Shown: one piece after another, positions 1 through 10,210 of the stretch
How the letters are laid out: every line of letters begins with the position of its first letter
Position numbering within the stretch: the first letter of the stretch is position 1
Assembly: GCA_001599715.1 (NCBI GenBank)
Contig: BCHU01000002.1
Location: forward strand, 806,001 to 870,000
DNA from: Phaeotremella fagi
Taxonomy: Eukaryota; Basidiomycota; Tremellomycetes; Tremellales; Phaeotremellaceae
Direction: 5' to 3'
Length of the DNA stretch: 64,000 nucleotides
Program-made: the position numbers and the translations under genes
The notes under the pieces: generated by a model
The model's input: the letters and a program-made list of their open reading frames with translations, nothing else
Databases searched by the model: none
Told to the model about the DNA's origin: nothing

Positions 1-1
1 A

Positions 2-268
2 AGAGCTTCCCGCCTGAACGGAGCAATACGCGCTGATTATAAATTGCAGGGTCACAAACTGATTGCTGTTGCCAATGCTGCTAGCTGGGTACTCAAGATT
101 CTACCAGTCACAATGCCATCCATTCCAGAAGATTCTATGGTGCAGTCATGGGGTGTTCATGCTGCTGTCATGACCACGGCAGAGATGCTTTTGACGCAGC
201 AATGGAATCGATATGAAGCATGTGTTCGAGAGGAATGTTCTGGGTCAGACGAACTGGGTGTAATGTAG
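2..268 (+). CDS. C-terminal end of a probable fungal transcription factor (5' truncated)
   Basis: An open frame enters from the left edge and stops at 266-268, giving about 88 residues. It is rich in small and hydrophobic helices (for example LIAVANAASWVLKILP), as in the C-terminal part of fungal-specific transcription factor domains, where a helical tail follows the regulatory domain. No zinc cluster or other diagnostic motif is inside the window, so the assignment rests on general resemblance and on the presence of a related type of regulator at the other end of the window. It could equally be the end of another helical protein. The next gene lies convergent, 570 bases away. Confidence 0.4.
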   Translation, partial: RASRLNGAIRADYKLQGHKLIAVANAASWVLKILPVTMPSIPEDSMVQSWGVHAAVMTTAEMLLTQQWNRYEACVREECSGSDELGVM

Positions 269-838
269 TATCAGGAGATGGATCGGTGCGGTTCTTGCAT
301 AGCACAAATCGATAGACACTTTGGTATTCCAAATGGGAGTGACAGTTTCATCAATTTACCTTGGCCACTTCCCAGCAATCCGAAAACGAACCAGATCGAA
401 TCCGCACCATTGACTCTTGACAGTACCATTATAAGCACCATTATAAGCAGTGTATCTACTCACGATTTAACTGCAGATACGACTTCTGAACATACACTAT
501 TTAACATCAGCACTGTACGTCGACGACGCAGCGAAACCAATGTCCGGTGTCAATTACAAAAGAAACAGGGTTGGCGATATTCTCTCAGGACACCCTTGCT
601 CCTTCAATGACAACCAGGCTCCAGAATTCAAGTTTCAGCCAAAAAGAATTCACTTAAGGGAAAGCGTTGTCAGAGGGCGTCGTCAATTCTTCTTGAGATA
701 TCTGAGAGGTGGCATCACGTAAATGAAGGAGATATTTAAGAATTGCATGTCATATGAGAACGAACTAACGCATCTATTTGGGGAGTGCTGAGGTGTTTTA
801 TTGCCAATGGAGTGACATTGTGGGGGACACTGAGCTGA
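269..838. other. intergenic, convergent 3' ends
   Basis: This stretch lies between the stop of the truncated left-end gene and the stop of the MFS transporter. It contains a 110-codon ATG frame at 278-610 with no recognisable motif and serine/threonine-rich composition. I read it as chance. I see no repeat or RNA gene. Confidence 0.5.
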
Positions 839-2869
839 TTAGACTGAGTCTGATGGCGTAGCAGTTTGAAGGGAACCACCATTCCCGACTTTCCCCTGGT
901 ATCCTTGTGAGATGAGATACTGATTGAAGTCATCGTCTTCTTTACTGAATGGTTGACCTCTTGGGTCAACGATTAGTGGGTAAGTGATGCAAATTGCCAC
1001 GGCACCGAGGATAGCTCCCACTGCAATGATTAGTCATGCACAAACGCGATAAAGCTTACTTGCAAAGACACCCCTGGTTCCGAACTGAGCTTTCACAGCA
1101 ATAAAGGCGTAGTTACCAACGATTCCACCTATCTTCCCGAACGCGGCCGTGCAGCCGTAGACTGTTCCACGCATAGCTGTTGGATACTTCATGAATGATC
1201 AGCTGAGAGGTATAGGAAGAGAGGGCGATGGTAGAACTTACAGATTCAACCAATAGTAAACCATTCAAATTTCCTGGACCGAAGGTGGCAATGTTCTGGA
1301 AAAGAGCGTACAACACAAAGAACAAGGCTGGAATTTGTGCTAGCTGAGTATATGCACCCGCTAAGATTGCGCCAAACACCACATAGCCTGCAAATCCGAT
1401 TGCGATTTGAAGTTTTCGTGACATGCGGTCCGCCATGTATGCAGAGACGAAGACTGCTGGTAGAGCCAATGCAATCTGTAATGCAGAAATTAGCAAGGTT
1501 ATCAATGTCGTCGACAAATGTGTGAAACTTGCCAGAAAGAGCTGCCATTCTGCTGTTGTCTTGGTAGTAGCAGTTGGCAATACAGACGCAATCACCAAAC
1601 TGGAGAAAGTGCCGCTTGCTGTACCGATGAATTGAGCAATGAACCCTTTAGAAACGTATCCATGTCAGTCGCAAGAAGCAATGTTCTATTCCTTGAGTAT
1701 GGACTTACAACTTGCAGATGTACCGATTAGTCTGAGCCAGTATCTCTTAACAAATAGCCAATATGGTACTTTGGTTTTGATGGCATTTTTTTCGTAACTT
1801 TTAGAGTCTAAGAGTTTCATCCGATAGTAAAACACACTACACAGCGATTAGAAAATAAGATCCTTCAAATTTCAAACTACTCACGTTATTGGTAAAATAA
1901 CTCCAACAGCCCATTCACAACGCCAAGTGATTTCTAGCTTTTTCAATTGATCTGGTGTTGTGGTATCATCGTAATTCGAAGCTCCAAGACCGACTAGAAA
2001 TTGTCAATAACGATATGAAGATGTATCCAGTCGCGGGGTGGACTAACTTAAAAATACGATAACTGTCAATATCTGACCAGTTACATTTGCGACTTGAATG
2101 AACAAGACAAACAAGGATGCCCTGTTCTTAACAGTGACTTGATTGGCACCCTCAGCAGTCTGAGCCGATGTAGCAGGATACTATTGATGTTCGTTAGTGC
2201 AAGTCGAATCTCCAAACACCTGAGTTACGAACCTCGCCGCCAGCTCCAAGACCGACAATCCCTCTGGCTACGGTCAAAAACCAGAAAAGCCCTTCGGGAG
2301 TAGGTGCATGAGCAACACAACCAAGAAGTCCTCCAACAACAATGAAGGAGGTGGTAAAAATGATAGCAATTCTTCGACCGATTCGATCAGTGATCAAGCC
2401 GATCGAGAATTGACCAAGAATGGTTCCAACGAGAAGAGCTGTGTGGTGTTAATACGAATCGTATGATACGATATGCAATAACGTACCGTTTGAAACCCTA
2501 GTAGAAACAGTTGAGTCGTACACGTTGGACCCGTAAATTTTCGAGAAGACAAGATTTCCTGTGGTAAGGAGAGAGTTCTATTTCATACAAAGATAATTAG
2601 GGGGGAGTACATCAAGTAAAATAACTTGTACTGACTTGATAACCATCGGTTGTAAACGCAAAGGCTCCGGCAAACAGTGACCAAAATGAGGATGTCTCTT
2701 GTGTAGCAGCACCCTTGTGCGACTTCAAGGCTAAGAACGTTGCCCCTTCGAGAGCATCAACCTGTTCGACCTGTCGAGACTTCTCGTCGTTTGGACTGTC
2801 ACGATCGAGGTTTGGGACCTCGTTGTTAAAATTGTCTTTCTGATCCATAGGGGATGAGATTTCTTCCAT
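839..2869 (-). CDS. MFS transporter, GIT1 / phosphate:H+ symporter-like
   Basis: This is a multi-exon gene read from ATG 2867-2869 to TAA 839-841. The first 60 or so residues are a charged cytosolic N-terminus. Twelve hydrophobic segments can be followed across the exons. Family signatures are the MFS loop DRIGRR after helix 2 (about 2380), RGIVGLGAGGEYP in helices 4-5 (the YP comes after an intron), RLIGTSASWF at the start of helix 7 (exon junction near 1700), and ESYPTAMRGTVYG followed by GKIGGIVGNY in helices 10-11. These match the phosphate/glycerophosphodiester symporters (yeast Git1, Pho84-like, TC 2.A.1.9). I prefer the Git1 side because the neighbour across a 619-base shared promoter is a glycerophosphodiester phosphodiesterase. 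Plasma membrane location is inferred. The substrate could instead be phosphate or another organophosphate. Confidence 0.8.
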
Positions 2870-3056
2870 TTTGAGAAAAGTGAATGGGGATTAGACATTT
2901 AAGAGTTGCGAACGGAACTCTTTATAGCTTTTCCAGGTCGATCGTTGTGTCATCAAAAAAAGCACGATTCATCTTCGAATCGCCAGAAACGTTCAAAATA
3001 ACAACAACAGCTGATTCAATTTAATTTTACACCATAGATAACGCGAAGATTTAGTG

Positions 3057-3064
3057 GCACGTGC
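3057..3064. promoter_or_regulatory. Pho4-type E-box GCACGTGC
   Basis: This perfect 8-base palindrome has the CACGTG core at 3058-3063. It lies about 195 bases upstream of the transporter ATG and 425 bases upstream of the phosphodiesterase ATG. CACGTG is the known core for the phosphate-starvation regulator Pho4 and also for Cbf1. The genes on either side make Pho4 the better guess, but this is inference. Confidence 0.45.
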
Positions 3065-3243
3065 AAAATACTTTTTTTCCATACATGCATGGTTTTGCAG
3101 TTTTTGGTAATTCTTATCACCTCAACTGCAACACCGTCTCGGTCGATTTTTGCCTCCTGACCTACTTGATACAAGCAGCACTGCGATGGGGCAGATCTTT
3201 GCAAGAGTATTTGCTGTTCGTTTTTTTCCCAGGAAGTCAACGA

Positions 3244-3336
3244 TTCCTGCGAGATCTTGCGTGAATTCCCCGAAGTAAGTCAGAAATTTTTTTCCGTGCG
3301 TGGTTTCTCCGAGCTTCTGCGTGATTTCTGCGAGCT
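3244..3336. repeat. imperfect 22-base direct repeats
   Basis: The units at 3244-3265 and 3304-3325 share a TTCTsCGAG-n-TTGCGTGA-like pattern, and a partial third copy begins at 3325. They lie in the shared promoter. I cannot say whether they are regulatory. Confidence 0.4.
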
Positions 3337-3488
3337 ACATTGCCAAATTGACGATACTCTGCTATCGCCGTGGTAAAAGTCTCAGAAGGTGATCACGTTC
3401 TTCCATCGTGCATACCTACCACTATCATGAGACAGGTCAGACAAGATTGTTTGTTTACAATTCCATATTGTGTGTAACGACAATCACA

Positions 3489-4941
3489 ATGACGATCAAT
3501 GCCTCCCCTCAAAATCTCAGTATTGCAGAGATCCTCGACCTCTTCAGACAAAAGAGAGACGGTCCACTGCTAGTATCAGTACACCGTGGTCTAGCAGGCA
3601 GCAGGATTCCAGAGAATGTAAGCTTTTAGGGTTGTCCTCGTTTCAATGCTCATTACCCGTAGAGCAAGCGAAGTATTGAGGCAGCAGCTACATTTGGCCT
3701 ATTGTGCGTGGAGTTGGATCTGCGCCTGACCTCCGATGGCTTTGTTGGTCAGTATAGACTCGTGCTCATCGCTGTATATTACTGAATTCCTGTAGTGGTA
3801 TTGCATGACGAAGGTCTGGGACGAGTGACCAATATCGCAGAACAAATGGGAGTCCCAGGTGAGGAGAAACTCTGGAACAGATTGCCTGATCAATAAATAG
3901 AATTTGATCTCACAACCGGTGAGCAGTACGATCCCATGGTGAATCGTATGCCATGGAGAGGCTGCATCGATCAACTGAAACTGAAAGACGAAGAAGGAAG
4001 GTTGAGGTAAGCTTATGATTTCTTAAAACACTGCTTAAAAGTTTAGTGACGAGGGAGTTCTGGAGTTCGGGGCGATGCTCGACCATATTCAAAAGCTGGG
4101 AATCAACCTCGTAATCTTTCTCGATGCGTGAGTCAACGCGCTTTCGTCGTTGCTGATCTATCTCAGAAAAGAAGCTGCCGTGATCGAGCCTGCATATGAA
4201 ATTTTGAAAGATCATCGGAACGCTGCAGGGTTACCCGCTGCAGGTGAGTCGATGTTGAAGTCAAATGCTGACCTCGTAGAGTGGTGTGTGTGGAAAATTT
4301 TCACCAGTATTTACGCCAATCCCCAGCAGCTGGAAGCGACTTCATGGTGGCAGCGTGCTTTGTTAGTATGTCGACCACTCTACATACCAGTCTTTGAAGC
4401 ACTCCCAGAGCTGGGGGACCGTACGTCAATCATTTGCATGATCTCGACTGATTCTTTTTCCAGAACTTGAGGCAGCGAAAGCCTTTGCTCAGCGTCCATA
4501 TGTAGTCACACTGGAGGTCGGGATGACAAATCCATGGGGCCTGCTAAATAATGTGATGATGTTTTGTCGGGAACAAAGACTGTCCATGGGGTTTTTTGCT
4601 CATTTTGACGCTCAGCGCCTTGGCGTCTCGGATGACGAGACCTCCCTATCCAGCGCTATAACAGTCACATCAGATATCCGTTATGACATAGGTCAGTACA
4701 AGTTTATCTTCCGACGTTTCTGACTACCAACGTATCTAGAGCTCTACCGAAAGATGGGTTATACTTGGGTAATTGGTTAGTGAATTCTTCATTACCGAAC
4801 TGTTGGGGCTGATAGTGTACAGCCGATCTCTGTCAAGATTCCGTACAGCTTTTCCGAGATCAAAGACTTTTCAAGCAGCCTGTGAACATGCAGCGGAACG
4901 AACAAAGGCTGCAAGCTGCCAATGTCAGCTTCCGGGACTAG
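3489..4941 (+). CDS. glycerophosphodiester phosphodiesterase (GDPD family)
   Basis: About 350 residues are encoded in roughly ten exons that join in frame from ATG 3489 to TAG 4939-4941. Conserved GDPD features come in order: HRG with PEN twelve residues on (exon 1, about residue 35), ELDLRLTSDG carrying the metal-binding Glu and Asp (exon 2), VVLHDEGLGR with the second catalytic His (exons 2-3), then LVIFLDAKEAA on the next barrel strand (exons 4-5). The reaction is hydrolysis of a glycerophosphodiester to glycerol-3-phosphate plus an alcohol. There is no obvious signal peptide, so a cytosolic enzyme acting on imported substrate is likely. Its divergent neighbour is a GIT1-like transporter, which fits. 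I do not see the SPX or ankyrin domains of yeast Gde1. The start at 3489 is the first ATG in this frame and leads straight into the barrel. Confidence 0.85.
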
Positions 4942-5390
4942 TTGGGCTAAGACGTGTAGCTACATAAGTTTGCTATCTATACCTATGTGCTATGCCAAGG
5001 GGGATTCCGTCGGATCTTCTTCTTAAAGTGTAGACTGTACTCGGTTCGAGCTATCTTGTCTCGTCCATTGGTCAACCTGTACTTCTTCGCATGACTCTAC
5101 TAAGTAAAGCAGAAAGCGAAATCGGGAACCCCGTTTTCTGAATACAGTTGAGCTTGGCGTTTATTTTCAGAATTGTGTGGATGAAATTAATTGGACCTTA
5201 TTCAAAGTTGAACCTTGTTGACGGGATTAAGAATTTCGCCTCGTCTATTCGACCTGAAAACAACATTGTTTGCATTGTTTTGTTAACATTCGCCCAGATA
5301 TATGTTTACTTACTACAAGACTAGATTAATCATGAACATCCATCAATTTCCTCCTTATAACGCCCACTCCTATCGATTTACGAAAACAGA
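4942..5390 (+). other. intergenic between GDPD and secreted protein
   Basis: This holds the 3' flank of the phosphodiesterase and the A/T-rich 5' flank of the next gene on the same strand. I see no further gene, tRNA or repeat. Confidence 0.5.
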
Positions 5391-6129
5391 ATGCCCAAAC
5401 AAATTTACTTATGGAGTATCATTATTCTCCTTCAATTGACATTGACACCTTGGGTGTTCGCTTACCCAAAAGGAACACCCGCTAGGAAAGATGTAGGGAT
5501 TTTCAAGCAAGCGACAAAGGATGATATAATTCGAAGAGCTAGTCAAACAAGACCCCACAGGAGGATAAACTCTGGTTTACCTCCCTCAAGTTTCGCACAA
5601 TTTCAAGGTATATCTATCACAGGTGTAAGTTTTTGGGACTTTTTACCAAAAGAAAAACAAACGTTTTCTTTTTTCTTCTTTTTTCTATGATTGACTGACT
5701 GAATCAATTCAGAATAGTATCTCAGAGACCGACTCATACACCGGTATCTCTGGTATAGCACAGTGTGCGAGTTTATGTAGTCAATACGCAGGTGAATATT
5801 TACAGTTTTATGTATACCATACAGTACAGTACTGACTACTACCTACCGTAAACTTGATAGATTGTGCAATAGCCAGATTCGTACCAGGTGGTTCATGCTA
5901 TTTACGAATCGAGCAATATTTCCAAGTTACAACAGGAGCTTTCTATGCCAATTACATCAATGTGTTCAAGCAAGAAACTTGTCTAGACATACAGACTAAA
6001 TATCCTCGTGAGTGTTTTATATTTCTTCATTACTGTACCTGGGGAATGACGGATATTTAAACTGACAGTTCTGATTTTTCTTTCGGTGCAGCACTAGCTG
6101 GGTATACCTGTACAGACCAAACTTATTGA
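5391..6129 (+). CDS. small secreted cysteine-containing protein (PAN/apple-like pattern)
   Basis: Four exons join from ATG 5391 to TGA 6127-6129. The N-terminus is a clear signal peptide: two charged residues, then a hydrophobic stretch (LWSIIILLQLTL) ending near FAYPKG. The mature part has the order QCASLCSQYADCAIARF, GGSCYLR, ETCLD and a final YTCTDQTY. The spacing C-x3-C-x5-C followed by a later Cys resembles PAN/apple-type extracellular modules, but I cannot confirm a domain. The product is about 165 residues, so it is a candidate small secreted protein. The next frame downstream also looks like a secreted Cys-rich product. Function unknown. Confidence 0.55.
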
Positions 6130-6574
6130 CCTCTGTCGTGTTCCTATCACAAACCTGTCAATCCTGTGAATTACCTACTTTACTGTAGAACTTTACTGTT
6201 TGAGATGGATATATCTTTCTTTTCCCTAGGGCTGATATTGCCTTGAGAGAGATTTTGATATTTGTACAGTTCTTGAGACACTGCACTGTTCAGCAGAATG
6301 GTGAACGAGATAAGCACATTGAAATGATATCGGGTTTCTTTCATGAAGAACACATGAGAATTGCATACTGCACTCGAGCACTCTGTGTGATCGACAGTAC
6401 GAGTACTTACAGTACTAAACTGGTCAGTGTGGCAAACTGGACTTCGGAGTGTGAAACATTCTGTAATGAAACTACAAGTCGTGAAGTCCTTTCATCGGAG
6501 ATGAGAAAGATACCTTGAAGATAACATGACGATTTCAATGAATATCACACTGTTTGAGAAGGACAAGGTGACAG
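6130..6574 (+). other. possible 5' exons of the next gene, unresolved
   Basis: A continuous frame through 6243-6516 contains Cys-rich text (WTSECETFCNETT) that looks like secreted protein. It ends at TGA 6516-6518 and cannot be joined to the downstream exons with confidence. An ATG at 6204 begins a short hydrophobic peptide (MDISFFSLGLIL) that could be part of a signal sequence. I leave the exon structure open. Confidence 0.3.
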
Positions 6575-7450
6575 GGGGTTTGATTTCAATGGAAATCCGT
6601 CATTTGGTTGTCGGGAAATGCAACCTATCGGAGGAAGTCCAAACAATTCGTTGTGAACAATGGTAGTATCTATCGGAATGGAATTTTCACAGGTTTCTTC
6701 TATCAGATGGCGTACTGGTATCCTCATTTAGTTTGATTCAAGTAATCTTTCTTTCTTTCTTTTCCCCAACAAATCGTTGCCATATTCTATTTCAAACAAT
6801 CTAATTCTTGCTTTGATTATATTTCGTAAACATGTCAACTGAAAAAAGTGAAAACAGTGTTCTAAAGAACATTCTCCACAGATTGTAAGAAAACATTTAC
6901 AAACCTTTCATGATCAGTGCTGAGTCTAATATTTAGTAAGCGCTCTGGAACCATCGATACAGAAGGAGGAGAGACCTCAGTCAGCTCTACTATCTGCAGT
7001 AAGTTTCCATCTATGTAGCCTTGAAGGACATGAATGCTTCGCTGACTACTCAAAGCCACTCACAAGTCAGCTATTCTCAACCTTGATGGAGACGTTCAAT
7101 GTTCAACCTGTCTCCTCACAGGCTCCGTAAAGAACAAGGATTGCCCGGCGAAGGATGCTGTCAATAGTCAGTTTTCGTCAAGCAATTGTCATACCTGAGC
7201 TAACCTATAAATAGAGAACACAGAGAGCAAGACCGGTCATTCACTCCTATGGCTTGCAGGCGTTGGTGAAGGTGGTTATTACTGCTGTCACACAGGATGC
7301 TCCTTTTATAGCGATACATTCGATCACGGTGCGGCTTTCAACGAGTCTTCAACTATCACAGATAGAAAGAACATCACGCCTTCCTATGGCGGATATTCTT
7401 CCAACGCTGTTCGCGATCGGGATGGTAGAGTATGGTACCTACACAAGTGA
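6575..7450 (+). CDS. cysteine-rich probable secreted protein (5' end unresolved)
   Basis: Several short exons can be linked by GT-AG sites. They lie at about 6575-6655 (FDFNGNPSFGCRE), about 6698-6740, about 6857-6884, 6941-6998 (TEGGETSVSSTIC), 7071-7166 (LDGDVQCSTCLLTG and KNKDCPAKDAVN) and 7260-7450 (GGYYCCHTGCSFYSD to GRVWYLHK, stop TGA 7448-7450). The last three exons are convincing because reading frame, splice sites and Cys-rich composition agree. The 5' exons are tentative and the start codon is not found. The composition suggests an extracellular protein. I recognise no family. It lies directly downstream of another small secreted gene on the same strand. Confidence 0.4.
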
Positions 7451-8053
7451 GACAAAGTAAGATATGTAAGACGACGAAGAAAGTGGTGTTCACTTCTAAT
7501 TCAAAGTGTTGTTCGTAAATGTACTGTATATACATGCTGTATTAACACCCCAGATCAGATTGCACACTATACTGTTCAGTTTTTATGTTTACCTTTCACT
7601 TGCTGCCCCTCAACTAGCCAAGACTGAAAAGCATGTTGCTAGTGACCATAATGTACCCAAAGACTACGCCGACGTTATCTGAGAGAGGATAATTTTCACT
7701 ACCACTGTCTGGGGAGTGAATTGAGAATCAATTCCAAGTCTCACGATTTTCGCTGTCTACGTTTTGATTAGAAGTCTCTCTCCATGAAGAGTTTCGATTT
7801 CCTCAATGGCGTGTACGGCTTTAAGGATATGATTTAATACTGTATTCGTCCAGAGTGGTGCTCTTATCTTGAAGCTTGCTTTATGATGTGATACATTGTA
7901 CACTGACTAGACTGGTATACAACAAATGATATATGAACGACGATGAGATGAAAAGCGAAAATGACTGAAGATCGATTAGATGATTAATGTAAATATGTGT
8001 AGTGTAGAAATTATTATGTGTGAGCGACGAAATCCTTCAGTCTAAATCCTTGT
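7451..8053. other. intergenic, convergent 3' flanks
   Basis: These 603 A/T-rich bases lie between two convergent stop codons. I see no gene-like frame, structured RNA or repeat. Confidence 0.5.
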
Positions 8054-9374
8054 TTATGATGGTGTTTCCAAAACTGTTGTGACATCTGCATCAGCTTCGA
8101 TAATCCACCAACTAAACCAACCACTTACCAAAGCTAATTGTTCTTTATCAGGTCCATCTGCACCAGTCCATGGTGGTCTAGGATCAATCCCGTTTTCATG
8201 CATTATGGCATATAAAGCAGTCACACGACGTGCTATAGTCTCTAATTGACTTTGCACAGGTCGACCTTCGAAACCTAAGTTCCATTCGTCAGTGGGATAG
8301 AGTGACACGACACAACAAGGCAACTCACGTAATATAGCACCATTGACTTGCTGTGCTAAAGCGATTCTTCTACTCTGCTCCAAAAACCCTTTCAAAATAC
8401 TATTCTCAGGATCTTCATAAGCGAGTAAAGCCCCCGCATCTTTAATCTCCTGCAGATAAACAGCTCGTTCTTCAGGTGTATATTTCATAGCTTCGACATG
8501 TAGAACTCTTAAAGTCGCTAACATGTGAGTTAAACCGACTGAATTTCCATGTGGATTTAATGGTTGTGAAGTGATAGACGACATTGAAGAGGATGGTGAA
8601 GATGGCGATGAAGTTGATAATCTAAGATTTTCTATGAATTGTTGGATCTCAAGGTTTAATTTGACGTGTCTTGATTCGAGTGATTGGTGGAATACTGGTA
8701 ATGAATGTGAAGGATCTGAGGGAGTCGTTTGGGCGGATGAACCATTACTTGTACCGTTACTATGACCGTTTCCGTTTGAGTTCTGGGACGACTGATGACC
8801 ATTAGAATATGTTGGTATTGAATTTCCATTTGAATGAGATACAGGAGTTTCAGAGAGGACATCTGGGAAATGAAGATTAAGTGATTCTACAGCTTTCAGA
8901 ATCGCTCCATTCAATATTAAATTCACGATAACTACCAAAAACAGTCAGGAGGTTCAAGTCATCAACGATAGGATATCACTCACCAGATCTTCGCTCGATA
9001 GAGAGTAATCTATCAGCATCTATCAAAGATTCGCCTCTAACAGGTCGTTTACCTAATCGCTTAGACGAAGAATCGTCATCGATATCCATTGAATCACCAC
9101 CGTTCTCAGCTTTGCCATCGATAAGCATCGAACTCGACCCTTCTCCACCTTCCAATTCCCTTTCCACAGGTAAAAATTTGTTACCGAGAGATAGAGATAA
9201 TGTACGTGCAGTTGAGGCGTAGGCGTTGTTGGAAATGTAATCTAACACGACGTCGTGCTGAAAGGGGGATAGGATGGACTTTGGTTAGGAGATTGAGTAT
9301 AAAACAGAATAGAATAGATATCTTACCAGACTGGGCATGATTAGATCATAGGATTTATGCTTCGATGATTCCAT
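8054..9374 (-). CDS. RanBPM/Vid30-like LisH-CTLH-CRA protein (GID/CTLH ubiquitin ligase component)
   Basis: Three exons join from ATG 9372-9374 to the stop at 8054. The N-terminus reads HDVVLDYISNNAYASTARTL, a LisH motif. After a Ser/Asp-rich spacer comes the CTLH-type segment (ADRLLSIERRS, then LILNGAILKAVESLN across an intron). Next is a long Asn/Ser/Gly-rich low-complexity linker, then the CRA part: HVEAMKYTPEERAVYLQEIK, LLAYEDPENS, NGAILRELP and ETIARRVTALYAIM. The last blocks align by eye with the RanBP9/Vid30 C-terminus (LLAYSDPWNSP and CSALNSAIL). A SPRY domain, usual in RanBPM, is absent from these exons. The expected role is scaffold or substrate-receptor assembly in the GID/CTLH E3 complex. 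About 395 residues. Confidence 0.75.
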
Positions 9375-10210
9375 TGTGTAGGTATGTTATGGATGTTAAT
9401 GTAGTTGTGAATGTAAATAATCCATCTATCTAATCAACTCTAATACGGTTTATCGGGGAGCATAGGAGGGTCAAATGTATCAGTGGCGTAATTCATCAAC
9501 AGTCAACAGTGGCGTCCGACTTTTCTTGCCAAGTCAATTTCAAAACAATGATTCGGTATTCATCGTAGAGTCAAAAAATTGGGTCAGGCTTTGAGCTTAT
9601 AGGGAGACACTATACAAGAGGAAATCTTAAGATCGTTGATCGGACACTCTCATTATCAGAAGTCCGATTCACTCGTGTTTTTAAGTCGTTCAGCTACATT
9701 CCCCTAAGGTTTCTGGCACCAATTTCTTCAAGTCCGTATGGAATTTGACTTTGTGGTATTGCTCTACCAGAACATATCAATTTATCACTTTAAAACATTG
9801 CAATTCATGATATGCATACCCTTTCCAGTCTTTTAACCTTGCAATCGCAAGAGCTTGGGTAGCCAATGGTCAGCAGCCCAATGCTGTTTCCACCATTGAA
9901 ACTCAGTCTGTTTGTCTGGAATAATTATGCACATCTACAAGGATCATCAGTATGAGGACCGGTGTCGCTTTATTGGTCACGACCACTTTTGATGGGATAT
10001 TAAAGCAGATTCCTCAACTACAAAGTTGACTTCAAACAGTGCCTAAGTTTCGTCAAAAAGCATCATCGTTATCATATACAGTACGCATTACTTATGTTAC
10101 AAATAGATGTCAAGGTTCGCAAACATAGTTTACAGTGTAAGATTGATTCCCTGGTGAACCAGGTCGTCTCGAAGCGAAGATAGCAGATACCAAAGCGCAT
10201 CGGTCATTGA
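9375..10210. other. intergenic: promoter of CTLH gene and 3' flank of HP1-like gene
   Basis: These 836 bases have no convincing coding frame in any phase, no tRNA boxes and no repeats that I can see. This is one of the longest gene-free stretches of the window. Confidence 0.5.

Larger units (their letters stand above)
2870..3488. promoter_or_regulatory. shared divergent promoter of the transporter and the phosphodiesterase
   Basis: These 619 bases separate the two start codons. They contain the palindrome GCACGTGC (3057-3064), a second half-like site CACGTT near 3394, A/T-rich runs, and two imperfect copies of a 22-base unit plus a partial third near 3244-3336. I see no coding frame with family similarity. 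Confidence 0.6.

Noticed and set aside
278..610. 110-codon frame beginning with ATG on the plus strand
   Set aside because: No motif, Ser/Thr-rich by chance, overlaps another frame, and lies in a convergent 3' spacer.
5040..5060. GGTTCGAG string resembling a tRNA B box
   Set aside because: No matching A box or cloverleaf nearby, and the expected CC is missing.
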